Assembly (NCBI GenBank): GCA_963575745.1
Contig: CAUYUJ010014192.1
Coordinates: 200,001-264,000, forward strand
Direction of reading: 5' to 3'
Length of the DNA: 64,000 nt
DNA from: Prorocentrum cordatum
Taxonomy: Eukaryota; Sar; Dinophyceae; Prorocentrales; Prorocentraceae
Positions 1 through 9,798 of the stretch are shown here, one piece after another (within the stretch, counting starts at the first letter, position 1; each line of letters begins with the position of its first letter). The position numbers were made by a program, and so were the translations under genes. Below the pieces are notes generated by a model. That model did not search any database. It had not been told where the DNA came from and was given only the letters and a program-made list of their open reading frames with translations.

Positions 1-190
1 GTGCGTGCCCGAGTTCTCGCTTGGTTGCTTGTGCCGCCTTCGCCTTCGGGCCGCCCGCTGCGCCGGGGTCCGGTCTTGCACCGGGCCTCTTTGGGTGGGG
101 GTCTTGCACCCTGTTGGCATGTGATGCAACCTCGGAGGATCCAGGCCGCTTGCGAACCGTATGGGAGGGAACGTCGCATGGACGGGGAGT
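1..190 (-). repeat. SINE-like repeat, copy 0 (cut by window edge)
   Basis: This stretch matches the repeats at 6430-6671, 6705-6985 and 6986-7260. The shared core reads, on +, GGTCTTGCACCGGG, then CTTGCACCCTGTTGGCA. In the other copies the poly(T) on + is a poly(A) tail when read on -, so the element is placed on the minus strand. Its tail would lie left of the window. It lies about 1.3 kb upstream of the LINE ORF. Confidence 0.6.
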
Positions 191-590
191 CGCATAAACG
201 GATACGCACTGTGCGTGTATGTACATTGTGTATGGTGCCGTGAGTTGCGTTGTGCGTACTCATGAGTGTATTCTGTGCGTACTCATGAGTGTGTGTGGTA
301 CGCTATTATGTTGTGTACGTTGTTTGGGATGCACGGGCGCACAGTGATCCCAACCGCTTTTTCAAGGGGGAACCGCCCACCATTTGGACCCTGCGCAAAC
401 GAGTGTTCGGGTGTCCCTGTGGCCCGCTACGGGATATCCCCTCCTCCCCGGCCCCCCCGTCCCCCTCCTCCCCCTCCTCCCCCTTTTCCTGCTCCCCCTC
501 CTCCCCCTCCTCCCCCTTTTCCTGCTCCGGCTCCCCCTTCCTCCTGGCGGGTATCTCGTGTCGGCCTCTGCGCTGTGTCTTCTGATTGGT
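191..590. other. Non-coding stretch with 25-bp direct repeat and pyrimidine run
   Basis: No coding region is supported. GTGCGTACTCATGAGTGT occurs twice, at 251 and 276. From about 440 to 545 the + strand is a degenerate CCTCCTCCC pyrimidine run. Confidence 0.5.
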
Positions 591-655
591 CGGCGGGGGC
601 CGCCGTCCGGGCGCGCATGCCCCCCCAACAACAACAACAACATGCTGACGAAGCG
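590..655 (+). repeat. Dispersed 65-bp element with (AAC)n core, copy 1
   Basis: It is nearly identical to 9508-9576: a GGCGGGGGCCGCCGTCCGG block, then CGCGCATGCCCCCC, then a CAA/AAC run, then ATGCTGACGAAGC. The two copies differ mainly in the number of AAC units (about five here, seven there). Function unknown. Confidence 0.75.
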
Positions 656-735
656 TATATCATATTTCGTTTCCTACAGGAAGTCGCGACATATGAGTAT
701 ATCATACAGGATGTCGCGACATATGAGTATATCAT
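654..735 (+). repeat. 30-bp direct repeat with TCGCGACATATGA core
   Basis: The unit beginning GTATATCATACAGGATGTCG recurs at a 30-bp period around 697 and 727, with a diverged first copy at 654. TCGCGA and CATATG are short palindromes inside each unit. It is AT-rich within GC-rich flanks. Confidence 0.6.
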
Positions 736-1466
736 ACTACGTTTCCTGCGTGTGCGGGCTATGGGCCCTTGGGTTTGCGCCGTGGAAGCGCCGGGATGGT
801 CGGTATGCCGAAATGGGTCAAGTGCCTCCGGTGTGTCCGGGTGGCACCGTTGTCCCGGCCACCTTCACGGCGCCTCCGGTCTACTGCGCCGGGGCAGTCT
901 GCCGACATCACAGGGCCAGCATCGTGCCCCTTACCACCCTACGCCCTGCTCCTTGGGCCGCGGCGCTGGGTCGAGGTTTTGGCCACCTCGACCGGCGCGT
1001 CTACAGACCGCTGAGTCGGAAAGGAGCTACTACTGCGCACAGCGGCTAGGGCGTTTTGGGCTTATGTCGGCCCACAGATGCCCAGGCCTCCCGGCCGGGT
1101 CATGGGGCAACGGGTCGGCCTCACGGGTTGGAGCCTGTATACGCAGCACCATATATGCTGCGTGAGCCGGCGCGGCAAACCCCTGCAGCGCACAGCGGAT
1201 GGACTCCAGGTCCGCTGTGCGCACTGTGCCCCGGGCTGTTTGCTCCCGCTGCTTTCTCGGCTCAAGGCTCCTGCCAGGGCGGGAGGGCATCGCTCGACAG
1301 TCCCTGGGCCGGGGGCGGTTGATGTCTCAGGGCATCTCCCCTGGCCACAAACTGGTCGTTAGCGCTGGGGGGCGCCTGACCACCGCGCCCTGGTGTAGGT
1401 GGAGCGTGGGCTTTTGTGCGGCGTTCTGCCGGTCCTAAGGTGTCCACTTCGCGTGTCCGAGCGGAC
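736..1466. other. Probable LINE 5' leader or unannotated flank
   Basis: GC-rich sequence between the short repeats and the first ATG of the LINE ORF. No convincing ORF. It may be the 5' untranslated part of the LINE, but I cannot place the 5' end because no target-site duplication could be defined. Confidence 0.3.
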
Positions 1467-4400
1467 ATGGAAGCCTCTGCGTCGGGCGCCTCGGGGGGGG
1501 CCGGCGGGGGCCCCAGGGGGGGAAAGGGGGGACTGATCGGGGGGCAAGGAAAACCTCGACGACCTCCCGCGAGGGGACGAGGTCGACGCCAGCTATGGCA
1601 ACTGACGAGGGCCGCGACTCTACGCAAGGTACAAGCGGAGCTGGCAGCAGACCAGACTCTCGACCCTGTCGCGCGTCGGCGGGAAGAGAGACGACGGACA
1701 AAACTACGTTTGGCCCCGCTGAAGCGAGCCAGTCGCGCGCGCAGGAAACATAAACGGCGAGGGCACGTTCCACCGGACCTGAATACTTCTTGTAAGAAGC
1801 GTTCCAAAACGGTCCGGGTGGGGACATGGAACATTCGGGGTTTTGGCGGCCGTTTCAGTCGGAGTGACCCATGGCTCAAACGGGGATGTCTCCTCCGCAC
1901 ATGGGAGGCTAGGGGATGGGCGGCCGTTTGCCTCAGCGACGTGGCCTACCCAGCTAATGGGGTATATTTGTACCCGTCAGATCAGCAGGAATGGACTGTC
2001 ATTGTCGAAGGGAAGGTCGCCATCGCACTGAATGCGGAGTGGGCTCGCGCATGGCGCGATGGAGGAGACGTGCAGCTACGTTGCGCGGGCAGGGGTGCGG
2101 CGCGTGTCTTTGCCATAGTGCTTCCTAGGCAGGGACACCGCAGAGGGATCTTCTTGGCTTCAGCGTATGCCCCCACTGCGAAACCCACCGCAGCGGAAGC
2201 CAGGATCCGTTTTTGGGAGCAAATGCATTCGTTGCTCGGGAAAGCGCCAGGTGATTGCCACGTACTCCTGGGCGGGGATCTGAACGCGGTCGCCAGCAAG
2301 GGGGCCCAGAATGAGTTCGCCCCATTTCTCGGCCGGCACGCCGGCGACGGAACAACTGAGACTAGTATCCAGATGATGACGGCCGCCCGGGGCGCTGACA
2401 TGATGGTGGCGGGGACGTTGTGGCCGCAGCGCGACTGCAGCACCTGGTACCGCCCTCGGTTCGGGAACGGCCGCATGATCGACCACTGGCTGTTCAGACG
2501 CAGCGACAGATGGTTCGTTGCCAAATGCCGCACGATCCGCTACGAAGAGGGGGCTGGTTTACCCGACTGGGGGGAGTACACAGACCATGAACCAGTGGAG
2601 CTTCGACTCCGCCTCGGCCGTGATTGGCGCCGCACACCACCCAGACGAGCTGTGGAGCGCCCAGCGCGGTCGCGCCTACGCGGGCCCAGCACGGAGGCGC
2701 AGGCGTGTAGGGCGAGTTTCGCGGCCGCCGTGCAAGTGGCGCTGGGCGCCCACGGAGACGATGCGACGTGGGACGATTTGGTGCTTTTGTCACACGAGCA
2801 GGCTCTCGAAGCACTAGGAAAGGCGCGCCCCCCTTCGCGCAACCCCTGGTTACAGGGGAAGGAGACCGAGGTGGCCAACATGGATGCGGCCATTCGTGCC
2901 GCTCGGGAGGCCGATCGCGCCGCACAGCGCGCCCCGCGTCCAGGCACGGAGGCGGTCGAACGGGAGCGCACGCGAGCACGAGCAGCCTTACGTAAGGAGC
3001 GGCGGACCAAACGGAGTTGTCTGCGGGCGTGGCAATCCCAATGGTGGGAACAGATAGGGGCCGAAGCCACGCGGGCCGGCGAGTCAGGAGACTCGGGGGC
3101 AATGTATTCCTTGTTCCGACAGCTCCGGGATCGAAAGGAACAGGGGCGCAGAGACGGCGGGCGGCGCACAGTGCCGAACGTCGAGGCGGAACGCCAGGCC
3201 TGGGCCACACATTTTCGGAAGGTGTCTGAAGGCCGTGGGCAGGTTAAACCACGTGTGTGGGACAATGTGCAGAAGGTTGGCCCAGCGGCCCCATGGTTGG
3301 GTCACGCCCCCAGTGATGTGGAGCTATCGAAATGCGCCGGAAAGATGAAATTGGGCAAAGCTGCGGGGTCCGATGCTTTCCCCGTGGAGGCCCTCCGGTA
3401 TGCAGGCGTTAGATTCCAGAAAGCCGTCTTCAAGGTCGTGCGCACGATGTGGAATAAAGCGGCGGGAGCAGATGCGGGGGGCGAGGGCCGGGAGTGGCCG
3501 GCCGCTTGGCGCTTGGGACTCACCGTGCCTTTGTGGAAGGGCAAAGGTAAACGGTCGGATAAGAACACATATCGCGGGATCACACTGCTAAGCGTGGGAT
3601 CGAAGCTGTTGGCTCGGGTAGTCGCCGCGCGCCTGTCCCGATGGGCGGAGTATTTCTTGGGAGAGGAGCAGTGCGGCTTCAGATGCGGACGCGGGGTAGA
3701 CGACGTGCTCCAGCTAAGCCGGCGCCTCGTGGAGGACATCTGCAGAGGGCAGAGCGAAAAATGGTTTCTGCTGTCCTCTTTTGATATCGAAAAAGCGTAC
3801 CCGAGGGTCGCCAAGGACGCCTTGTGGGACCTGCTCCGTAGGAGAGGGTGCCCTGAACCCATGGTTAAGGTGTGCGTAGCACTTCACGAGTGGACAGAGT
3901 ACGCAGTGCGCGAAGAAGGCGGCGTATCGCTACCTTGGCTCCCGGACCGGGGCCTAAGGGAAGGGTGCCCCTCCTCCCCAATTTTGTTTAACCTGTACCA
4001 CGACGCAGTAATGGAAGATTTCAGAGCCAGGCGCCGCGTTGCGGCGGCGACGGTAGGGGTCGAACCTGGCGTCCGCTGGCATTATCGAGTCGACGGCAGG
4101 CTGCGAAAGACAGGGGTGTTAAAGCACGAGAAAAAGTCAGGCCCCCGGGCAGGCACGCAGAAACGAGACATCGCATTTGCTATAGTGGGCGACTTCGGGT
4201 ATGCTGACGACACGGGGCTGTGCGGGAGGGAGGAGGGGACCCGACGAGCCGAAGTCATTTTTGCACAAACGCTACAGGATTGGGAAGAGAAGGTCAACGC
4301 GGCCAAGACGGAACGGCTGCGGATCAGCGGAAAACGCAGGGCCCCATATGACGTGCGGAATGAAGGAGAGCAGGCGCTGGTCCGCCACGTCGGCGGCATT

Positions 4401-6425
4401 CTATCTGAAGACGGGAAACACGACGCGGACGCGGCACACCGCACGGTCAAGACGAAGTCTAAAATCGCACGAGTCGCTAAAGCATGGGCGTCGGAGGGGT
4501 CGTATGGTCGAGGGCGTCGGAGCGGGCTCAAGCTGACTCTGCGCTCGGCTATCATGAAGGCCGTCGCCATGCCGTCCTTGGTGGCGTTTTGCAAGTCTCG
4601 GGCCTGGACCGCACGCCAGCTTGAGAGCGCGCAAAGGATGGCGAATTACGCAGCCCGTAAGGCGCTAGGCATGGACATCTATGCCCTTCAGGAGCACCAC
4701 ATCACCGACGAGGCTTTACGGAAAGCGGCGGGTTGGGAGGAAGTGGTGGATGTGGTTTCGCGCCAGAGCCTGGCATGGCTGGGACACGTAGCCAGGGTGC
4801 CAATTGAGCGCAGGCCCAAGCAAGCACTGTTCGGTTGGACGGGGCCGAGTAAACAATACGGGGCAGGCATATTACAGACATGCTGGCTCGAAAGAGTGTT
4901 AAAGAGGGAGCGGGTTCCACTCGTTGATTGGTTTCGCTTAGCACAGGACAGGAAACCGTGGAAGAAGCGCTGCTCGAGGAAAGTGCCCGCGCTCGCATCA
5001 GGGCAGGCCGCGGCCTTGGATGCATGGGCGCCGGGCACCGCCCTCCCCGTCGGGCCCGACAGGAGGGGCCCGGAGGGGCAGGTGGAGGGAACGGGTCACC
5101 CAGGCTTTTGCATTGTTTGTAACAAGGCAATTCCTCACGCGAATATGCTACCCATCCACTATGCCACGGAGCACGGCGTAGCGGACCCAGACATCGTAAC
5201 GAAGGAGTTCCCTCACCAGTGCCGTCACTGTTTCCTATTTGTGTCTAGCCGCGAGAAGCTTCACGATCACGACTGTCCAGCGTTGCGGTGGCAGCTGGAG
5301 CACGTGATTCGGGCGGATGCTGCGAGTAGTCGGGTCCGCCACGGGCCGGCGATACCGCCGCCAGAAGCGTGGCAGGCTTGCACAGACGGGTCTGGGCAAA
5401 CGGTGGAACGGGCCGGAGGCGTTGAAAGGATTGCAGGCTGGGGGGTCGCAGTGTTTCGGTACCCAGTGGAGGACATGGTGCCAGAGTTCTGCTTACACGG
5501 CCCAGTGGTCATCCAGCCCTGGCACCCGCAGTGGCTCGGTGCGAGGGAGCCCACTAATAACACAGGAGAGCTGTCAGCACTCGGCGAACTGACGCACTGG
5601 CTCCTGGAGGAGGCTCCCGACTCCGGGAGGGAACCCATCGAAGTGTTCTATGACTCGCAATACGCGGCGAACATCGCGCAGGGACGGTGGGACCCGAAGT
5701 CTAATGCTGAGCTCGCAGCCAAAGTTCGCGAATTGACGCGGCGTGTGGAGGAGACCCGAGTAGTGACGTGGACCCACGTGTACGGACACACCGGGAATCA
5801 CGGGAACGAGCTGGCGGACCGGCTCGCCGACCAGGGCGCCCGCGGGGAGGTGAGCCTAGATTCCCGCCGGTGGAATCTGGTAGTTGAGCAGGAGCCGGCT
5901 GGCGCGGAGGGAGGGCGGGGGGTGGGCCCGCGGTGGGACTGGTGCAAAAAATGCGGCGAGCGTTTCTTGGCCGCCACCCTGACGGGCCATTTTCGGCGGT
6001 GTCGTAGGGCAGAGGCAGACTGGGCAATCCCTCGGAACCGGAACAAGTGTAGGAAATGCCACGAGCTAATCCCAGCGGGGGCTCGCACGCGCCATGAGAG
6101 GGCATGCCGCGGTTCTTCGGAGGCGAACACGACGTGTCGGAAATGCGGCCTTCGTTTCCCCCATTTGGTGGTTACTCGCGAGATTCCCCTGGATGTAGTT
6201 CGTCACGAACGGACATGCCGAGGGCCCGGCGGAGGGCCGGTGGCAGCGCCAGAGCCACCCCCGCCGCCGCCACCCCCGCCACCGCCAGCAGACCCCGGTT
6301 TTGCCCGACCGCCTCGGAGACGACCCGCGGCCGTTACACCCCCGCCAGGGGTGCGCCGCCGACCAGCAGCGTCGGCGGTGCCGGGAGCGCCCGCGCCCAA
6401 ACGCGTCCGCAGACAGCAGGGGTGA
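1467..6425 (+). CDS. Non-LTR retrotransposon (LINE) polyprotein: endonuclease, reverse transcriptase, RNase H, zinc fingers
   Basis: The reading frame is open for 1,652 codons from the ATG at 1467. The frame stays open to a GTG at 1416, but ATG is the likelier eukaryotic start. Residues about 116-382 are an APE-type endonuclease: GTWNIRG near 117, GGDLNA with D271, TDHEPVELRL at 372. Residues about 629-990 are a reverse transcriptase: LGKAAGSDAFP at 629, SSFDIEKAYP with D773, GLREGCPSSP, and the YADDT catalytic box at 912-916. Two C2HC-like fingers follow (Cys1215, Cys1252). RNase H spans about 1305-1460 with all acidic residues visible: D1307 (TDGSG), E1368 (TGELSAL), D1396 (YDSQYA) and D1451 (GNELADRLAD). 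Three more Cys/His fingers start near 1493, 1528 and 1557, then a polyproline run near 1600. No stop or frameshift is seen, so the protein could be functional. The element would copy its RNA by target-primed reverse transcription in the nucleus. A separate ORF1 was not identified. Confidence 0.93.
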   Translation: MEASASGASGGAGGGPRGGKGGLIGGQGKPRRPPARGRGRRQLWQLTRAATLRKVQAELAADQTLDPVARRREERRRTKLRLAPLKRASRARRKHKRRGHVPPDLNTSCKKRSKTVRVGTWNIRGFGGRFSRSDPWLKRGCLLRTWEARGWAAVCLSDVAYPANGVYLYPSDQQEWTVIVEGKVAIALNAEWARAWRDGGDVQLRCAGRGAARVFAIVLPRQGHRRGIFLASAYAPTAKPTAAEARIRFWEQMHSLLGKAPGDCHVLLGGDLNAVASKGAQNEFAPFLGRHAGDGTTETSIQMMTAARGADMMVAGTLWPQRDCSTWYRPRFGNGRMIDHWLFRRSDRWFVAKCRTIRYEEGAGLPDWGEYTDHEPVELRLRLGRDWRRTPPRRAVERPARSRLRGPSTEAQACRASFAAAVQVALGAHGDDATWDDLVLLSHEQALEALGKARPPSRNPWLQGKETEVANMDAAIRAAREADRAAQRAPRPGTEAVERERTRARAALRKERRTKRSCLRAWQSQWWEQIGAEATRAGESGDSGAMYSLFRQLRDRKEQGRRDGGRRTVPNVEAERQAWATHFRKVSEGRGQVKPRVWDNVQKVGPAAPWLGHAPSDVELSKCAGKMKLGKAAGSDAFPVEALRYAGVRFQKAVFKVVRTMWNKAAGADAGGEGREWPAAWRLGLTVPLWKGKGKRSDKNTYRGITLLSVGSKLLARVVAARLSRWAEYFLGEEQCGFRCGRGVDDVLQLSRRLVEDICRGQSEKWFLLSSFDIEKAYPRVAKDALWDLLRRRGCPEPMVKVCVALHEWTEYAVREEGGVSLPWLPDRGLREGCPSSPILFNLYHDAVMEDFRARRRVAAATVGVEPGVRWHYRVDGRLRKTGVLKHEKKSGPRAGTQKRDIAFAIVGDFGYADDTGLCGREEGTRRAEVIFAQTLQDWEEKVNAAKTERLRISGKRRAPYDVRNEGEQALVRHVGGILSEDGKHDADAAHRTVKTKSKIARVAKAWASEGSYGRGRRSGLKLTLRSAIMKAVAMPSLVAFCKSRAWTARQLESAQRMANYAARKALGMDIYALQEHHITDEALRKAAGWEEVVDVVSRQSLAWLGHVARVPIERRPKQALFGWTGPSKQYGAGILQTCWLERVLKRERVPLVDWFRLAQDRKPWKKRCSRKVPALASGQAAALDAWAPGTALPVGPDRRGPEGQVEGTGHPGFCIVCNKAIPHANMLPIHYATEHGVADPDIVTKEFPHQCRHCFLFVSSREKLHDHDCPALRWQLEHVIRADAASSRVRHGPAIPPPEAWQACTDGSGQTVERAGGVERIAGWGVAVFRYPVEDMVPEFCLHGPVVIQPWHPQWLGAREPTNNTGELSALGELTHWLLEEAPDSGREPIEVFYDSQYAANIAQGRWDPKSNAELAAKVRELTRRVEETRVVTWTHVYGHTGNHGNELADRLADQGARGEVSLDSRRWNLVVEQEPAGAEGGRGVGPRWDWCKKCGERFLAATLTGHFRRCRRAEADWAIPRNRNKCRKCHELIPAGARTRHERACRGSSEANTTCRKCGLRFPHLVVTREIPLDVVRHERTCRGPGGGPVAAPEPPPPPPPPPPPADPGFARPPRRRPAAVTPPPGVRRRPAASAVPGAPAPKRVRRQQG

Positions 6426-6429
6426 GCCT

Positions 6430-6671
6430 CCGCGTGTGTCGGCAGTATTTATGACTGTGGGCCTTCGCTCGGTTGCCCGCGCCGCCTTCGCCTCCGGGCC
6501 ACCCATTGCGCCAGGGCTCGGTCTCGAACCGGGTCCTTCGGGCGGGGGTCTTGCACCCTGTTGGCAAGCAACGCAACCGGGGAGGGGCCGCAGATGGCGA
6601 CGTGTAGCGATAACGGGAGTGCCCCCCCTTCACGACTCGGGGCGGCGACCCCGGCGCCGTGAGTTCTGAGG
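6430..6671 (-). repeat. SINE-like repeat, copy 1, abutting the LINE 3' end
   Basis: Read on -, it starts with a CGGAGCCAGAGGGGCTGTTG head near 6697 and continues through the GTTGGCAAG/CTTGCACC core. It stops about 30 bp after the LINE stop codon, without a poly(A) tail. The LINE 3' UTR therefore seems cut by this copy, or the two share an end. Confidence 0.6.
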
Positions 6672-6704
6672 GGTGCGGAGCAACAGCCCCTCTGGCTCCG
6701 AACC

Positions 6705-6985
6705 CTTTTTTTTTTGGGGGGGGGTTCTTCCCCCTACTGGGCTCGCGGAGCGCCGTCGCTCGGTTGCCCGTGCCGCCTTCGCCTTCGGGCCGCCCGCTGC
6801 GCCAGGGCTCGGTCTTGCACCGGGTCCTTCGGGTGGGGGTCTTGCACCCTGTTGGCAAGTGAAGCAATCGAGGTCGGCACGAGCTTCTTCTGATGAGGGC
6901 GTGGCCTTTTCGGACAGAGAACAGGTCGGAGAGGGGCAGACGTGTCCTGAAGGGCGCGGAGCAACAGCCCCTGTGGCTCCGGACT
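6705..6985 (-). repeat. SINE-like repeat, copy 2, with poly(A) tail on the minus strand
   Basis: Read on -, the order is head GGAGCCACAGGGGCTGTTGC, a GCCACGCCCTCATCAGAAG block, the CTTGCCAACAGGGTGCAAG core, then GAGCCCAGTAGGGGG and a run of ten A (poly T on + near 6708-6717). It is nearly identical to copy 3 from about 6735 to 6945. Size is about 280 bp. The A-tailed short unit suggests retroposition by LINE machinery. Confidence 0.7.
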
Positions 6986-7260
6986 TTTTTTTTCTTTTCT
7001 TTTTTTTTCCTCTTTCCTCTTTATCCTGTTTTAAACCTACTGGGCTCGCGGGGCACCGTCGCTCGGTTGCCCGCGCCGCTTTCGCCTTCGGGCCACCCAC
7101 TGCGCCAGGGCTCGGTCTTGCACCGGGTCCTTCGGGCGGGGGTCTTGCACCCTGTTGGCAAGTGAAGCAATCGAGGTCGGCACGAGCTTCTTCCGATGAG
7201 GGCGTGGCCATTTCGGACAGAGAACAGGTCGGAGAGGGACAAACGATTCTGTCTTTCCAA
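6986..7260 (-). repeat. SINE-like repeat, copy 3, with A-rich tail
   Basis: Its body matches copy 2 closely over about 210 bp (7038-7250). The tail on - is an A-rich run with G and AG interruptions (T-rich on + at 6986-7035). It lacks the head present in copies 1 and 2, so it is 5' truncated. It lies in tandem with copy 2. Confidence 0.7.
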
Positions 7261-7303
7261 CATGTGCGAGGCGTCAAGGCGATAAAGGCCACATTTTGAT
7301 CGT

Positions 7304-8143
7304 TTGTGCGCGGCGCCGAGGCGAGATTGGGATTGGCTTGACAGGGGGAGACATGCCCCTAGCTGTCCCTGCGCTCAAGTCTCCTGTGCAACGAGCGCCC
7401 CGGGCGCCCGCACCAACCGCGCTTGCCCCAGCGTCGCGGGCTCGACCGGGGACGCCCCTGCGGGGGCCGCCCGTGCCAAGAAGGCAACGCGGACTGCCTC
7501 GGACCTCGCCGACTACAAGAACGAGGTCGAGGAGCGCTTCAAGAAGACCGAGGAGTGGGTCCGCCGTGTTGCGGCCCGCACCGACGCGGTTTACGGCCAC
7601 TTGGAGTTCGTAGTTGAGGGGGGCGAGTCCATGGAACAGCAGTACCTGGAGATCGTCGAGAGCCAAAACGGCAGCAGCACCCAGGGCCGGTGGAACGACT
7701 TCAAGAAGGCGTTCCCCGCCAAGTTGGGGAGGGAGATCGCGGCGCACCTCAGCCTCGACCCCACGAGCTGGGACACGGACTCCTACGCGGTCCCCCCGAA
7801 CCGCCCCGACGTGCTCAAGCAAGGGTACTCGGCGGCCTGGAACTTCGTCGCTGCCCTCGGGCAGGCCGACGCGATTCGGGCAGTCTACGTCACCAAGCGC
7901 AAGTCTGGAGAACGCGTCCCGAAGGTCTTCACGGTCGCGCTGTTCTTCGGGGAGCACAGCCCGAAGTGTCACGCAGCGGTGAAGAACCTGGACGCTCCCA
8001 TGCGTCTGGCGTCGGGCCTTGAGGCGCGGGGCCACGAGGCCCTCCGGGCCGAGTTCGTGCAGGGTAAGAAGTTCTTGATCTACCCCCGCAAGACGGAGAC
8101 GCAGCGCAAGGGGAAGAGCAAGGGCAAGGAGAAGGGGTCGTGA
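7304..8143 (+). CDS. Unrecognised protein, charged N-terminal helix and Lys-rich tail
   Basis: An open frame of 279 codons ends at TGA 8141-8143. The frame opens with TTG at 7304; the first ATG is at 7631 (residue 110), so the 5' part may be an exon of a spliced gene or the true start lies further upstream. From residue about 64 onward the codons are strongly G/C-ending and the protein looks real: a charged helical stretch (DLADYKNEVEERFKKTEEW), then a globular part with SMEQQYLEI, NDFKKAFPAKLGREIAAHL and VFTVALFFGEHSPKCHAAV. It ends in a basic tail (RKGKSKGKEKGS). I do not recognise the family. Its place just after a LINE and SINEs leaves open that it is a mobile-element accessory protein. 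Confidence 0.55.
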   Translation: MCAAPRRDWDWLDRGRHAPSCPCAQVSCATSAPGARTNRACPSVAGSTGDAPAGAARAKKATRTASDLADYKNEVEERFKKTEEWVRRVAARTDAVYGHLEFVVEGGESMEQQYLEIVESQNGSSTQGRWNDFKKAFPAKLGREIAAHLSLDPTSWDTDSYAVPPNRPDVLKQGYSAAWNFVAALGQADAIRAVYVTKRKSGERVPKVFTVALFFGEHSPKCHAAVKNLDAPMRLASGLEARGHEALRAEFVQGKKFLIYPRKTETQRKGKSKGKEKGS

Positions 8144-8685
8144 GCTCCGGGAGCGCGCGCCACATCGTAGCGCGAAGCGCGGGCCAAGGGCCGGTCGGAA
8201 ACCTGAGTTTTTTTTTTTGTTGGTGTGTGTTTACCTTTGTTTTTTTTTATTGGGTTTGTTGTACTCAGGGGGGCCTTCCAGGATCCGACCGGCTTCGCGG
8301 GAGCCTCGGCCTCCGTCAGAGCCGCGCGGCCGGCATCGCGACCCACGCCGGCCTAGGAGCCGGGCTGGTCCCCCCCCCCCTGCTCCCTCCCCCCGCCCTT
8401 TCCCCCCGCTCGCTCCCTCGCCCCGTCTTTGCCCCTCCCCCCGTCCTCCCCCCCCCGCTCTCCTTTTCCCCTGCCCCCCCCCCCCCGCCCGCGCCAGCCC
8501 GGCCTTTGACGAGACTTTGATTTTTTCTTTTGGGGTTGGGCTAGCCGGAACGCCTTGTTGCGCGGCGCCATAAATAGGTCGTGGGAGGACCCCGCCATAC
8601 GCCAGCAAAGCCGCCAGACGTTCCCGCCCGATCCTGCAGGCAACCACTCAGAAACCATCGCCCCTTGAGGATGTCCCTGTCTGTG
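8144..8685. other. C-rich spacer after the 7.3 kb ORF
   Basis: No gene is seen. From 8365 to 8505 the + strand is mostly C runs with CT. A short AT motif (CATAAATAGG, 8568-8577) lies before a more complex stretch. A small GCGC-GAA-GCGC hairpin lies near 8171-8181. Confidence 0.4.
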
Positions 8686-8689
8686 TCTG

Positions 8690-8970
<281 letters not shown>

Positions 8971-9044
8971 CCATCCTACAGTGGCATCCGTGCAAGGTAA
9001 TTGGATATTGTGTCTTTTTGAGCGCAAGTCACGGACCGTCGAGC

Positions 9045-9107
9045 ATTCGTTCCACATATCCTAAGTATGGGGTTCTTGTTCCCCATATCCTAAGCATGGG
9101 GTTCGTG
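9045..9107 (+). repeat. 29-bp direct repeat
   Basis: The unit with CATATCCTAAGTATGGGGTT is followed at once by a second copy with CATATCCTAAGCATGGGGTT. Two copies only. The rest of 8971-9507 has no recognisable gene. Confidence 0.6.
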
Positions 9108-9507
9108 TTATTGGCGGACCGCGCCGGAAGAACAGTCAGTCAGTCATTCTGTGGCTTCAGCACTACTAAGGAGACGCTCGCGGCGGACAGGTCCATGCGA
9201 ATAGAGGCGCATATGGGGAGCTCCACGCAGTGAGTAATTATTGTGGCTGGCGCTGTCCAGATATGTATGCCATGCCCTCTACGCGTGCATCCTTTCAGGT
9301 TCGCACCTCGTCTTTGTCTTGTTCCCGCCACGTACCGGGGTTGTCGGTCATCCGTTTTTTTGCATCCGGGGTCTCATCGCCTCCCCCCTCTCACTCCTCC
9401 CCCTCCCGTCTTTGGGGCCCCTCTCCCTGTGCCGGCCCCCCTCGGTCTCTTTTGGTATCCCCCCATCTATACGGCTGTCTTCGTGCGCCTCCCTGGTCCT
9501 GTGAGGT

Positions 9508-9576
9508 GGGCGGGGGCCGCCGTCCGGGCGCGCATGCCCCCCAACAACAACAACAACAACAACATGCTGACGAAGC
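9508..9576 (+). repeat. Dispersed 65-bp element with (AAC)n core, copy 2
   Basis: Second copy of the element at 590-655. It lies immediately before the Thr/Asp-coding triplet repeat that precedes the light-harvesting fragment. Confidence 0.75.
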
Positions 9577-9798
9577 ACGACGACGCTGACGACGACGACC
9601 ACGACCTCCACGGCGCCGACGCCGCCGACGACGACATACACGGACGCCGTCGCTTCGACGACGACGACCACGACCACGACCACCTACCACGACCACCGCG
9701 ACGCCGACGCCGCCGACGACGACTTCCACGGACGCCGTCGCCTCGAAGACCACGACGACGGCGACGACCACGACCGCGAGCACGACCACGACGACGAG
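9571..9798 (+). repeat. GAC/ACG triplet repeat, upstream flank of the light-harvesting fragment
   Basis: Degenerate GAC, CAC, ACG and GCC triplets. One frame reads Thr-rich and contains TYTDAVASTTTT near 9631-9667. A 1-nt phase change near 9690 moves the same pattern to the next frame, where TSTDAVASKTTTT appears. The same phrase recurs downstream of the light-harvesting fragment (11335-11535). In the light-harvesting frame the stretch just before 9799 reads Asp/His (HDHDDE). Confidence 0.6.

Noticed and set aside
1241-1265. A second spliced-leader-like match before the LINE ORF (ends TCGGCTCAAG)
   Set aside because: Only 15 of 21 positions match, about what chance gives once in this much DNA.
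6460-6580. tRNA-derived SINE promoter (A and B boxes)
   Set aside because: Both box-like words occur on the minus strand but in reversed order, so a normal Pol III promoter is not supported.
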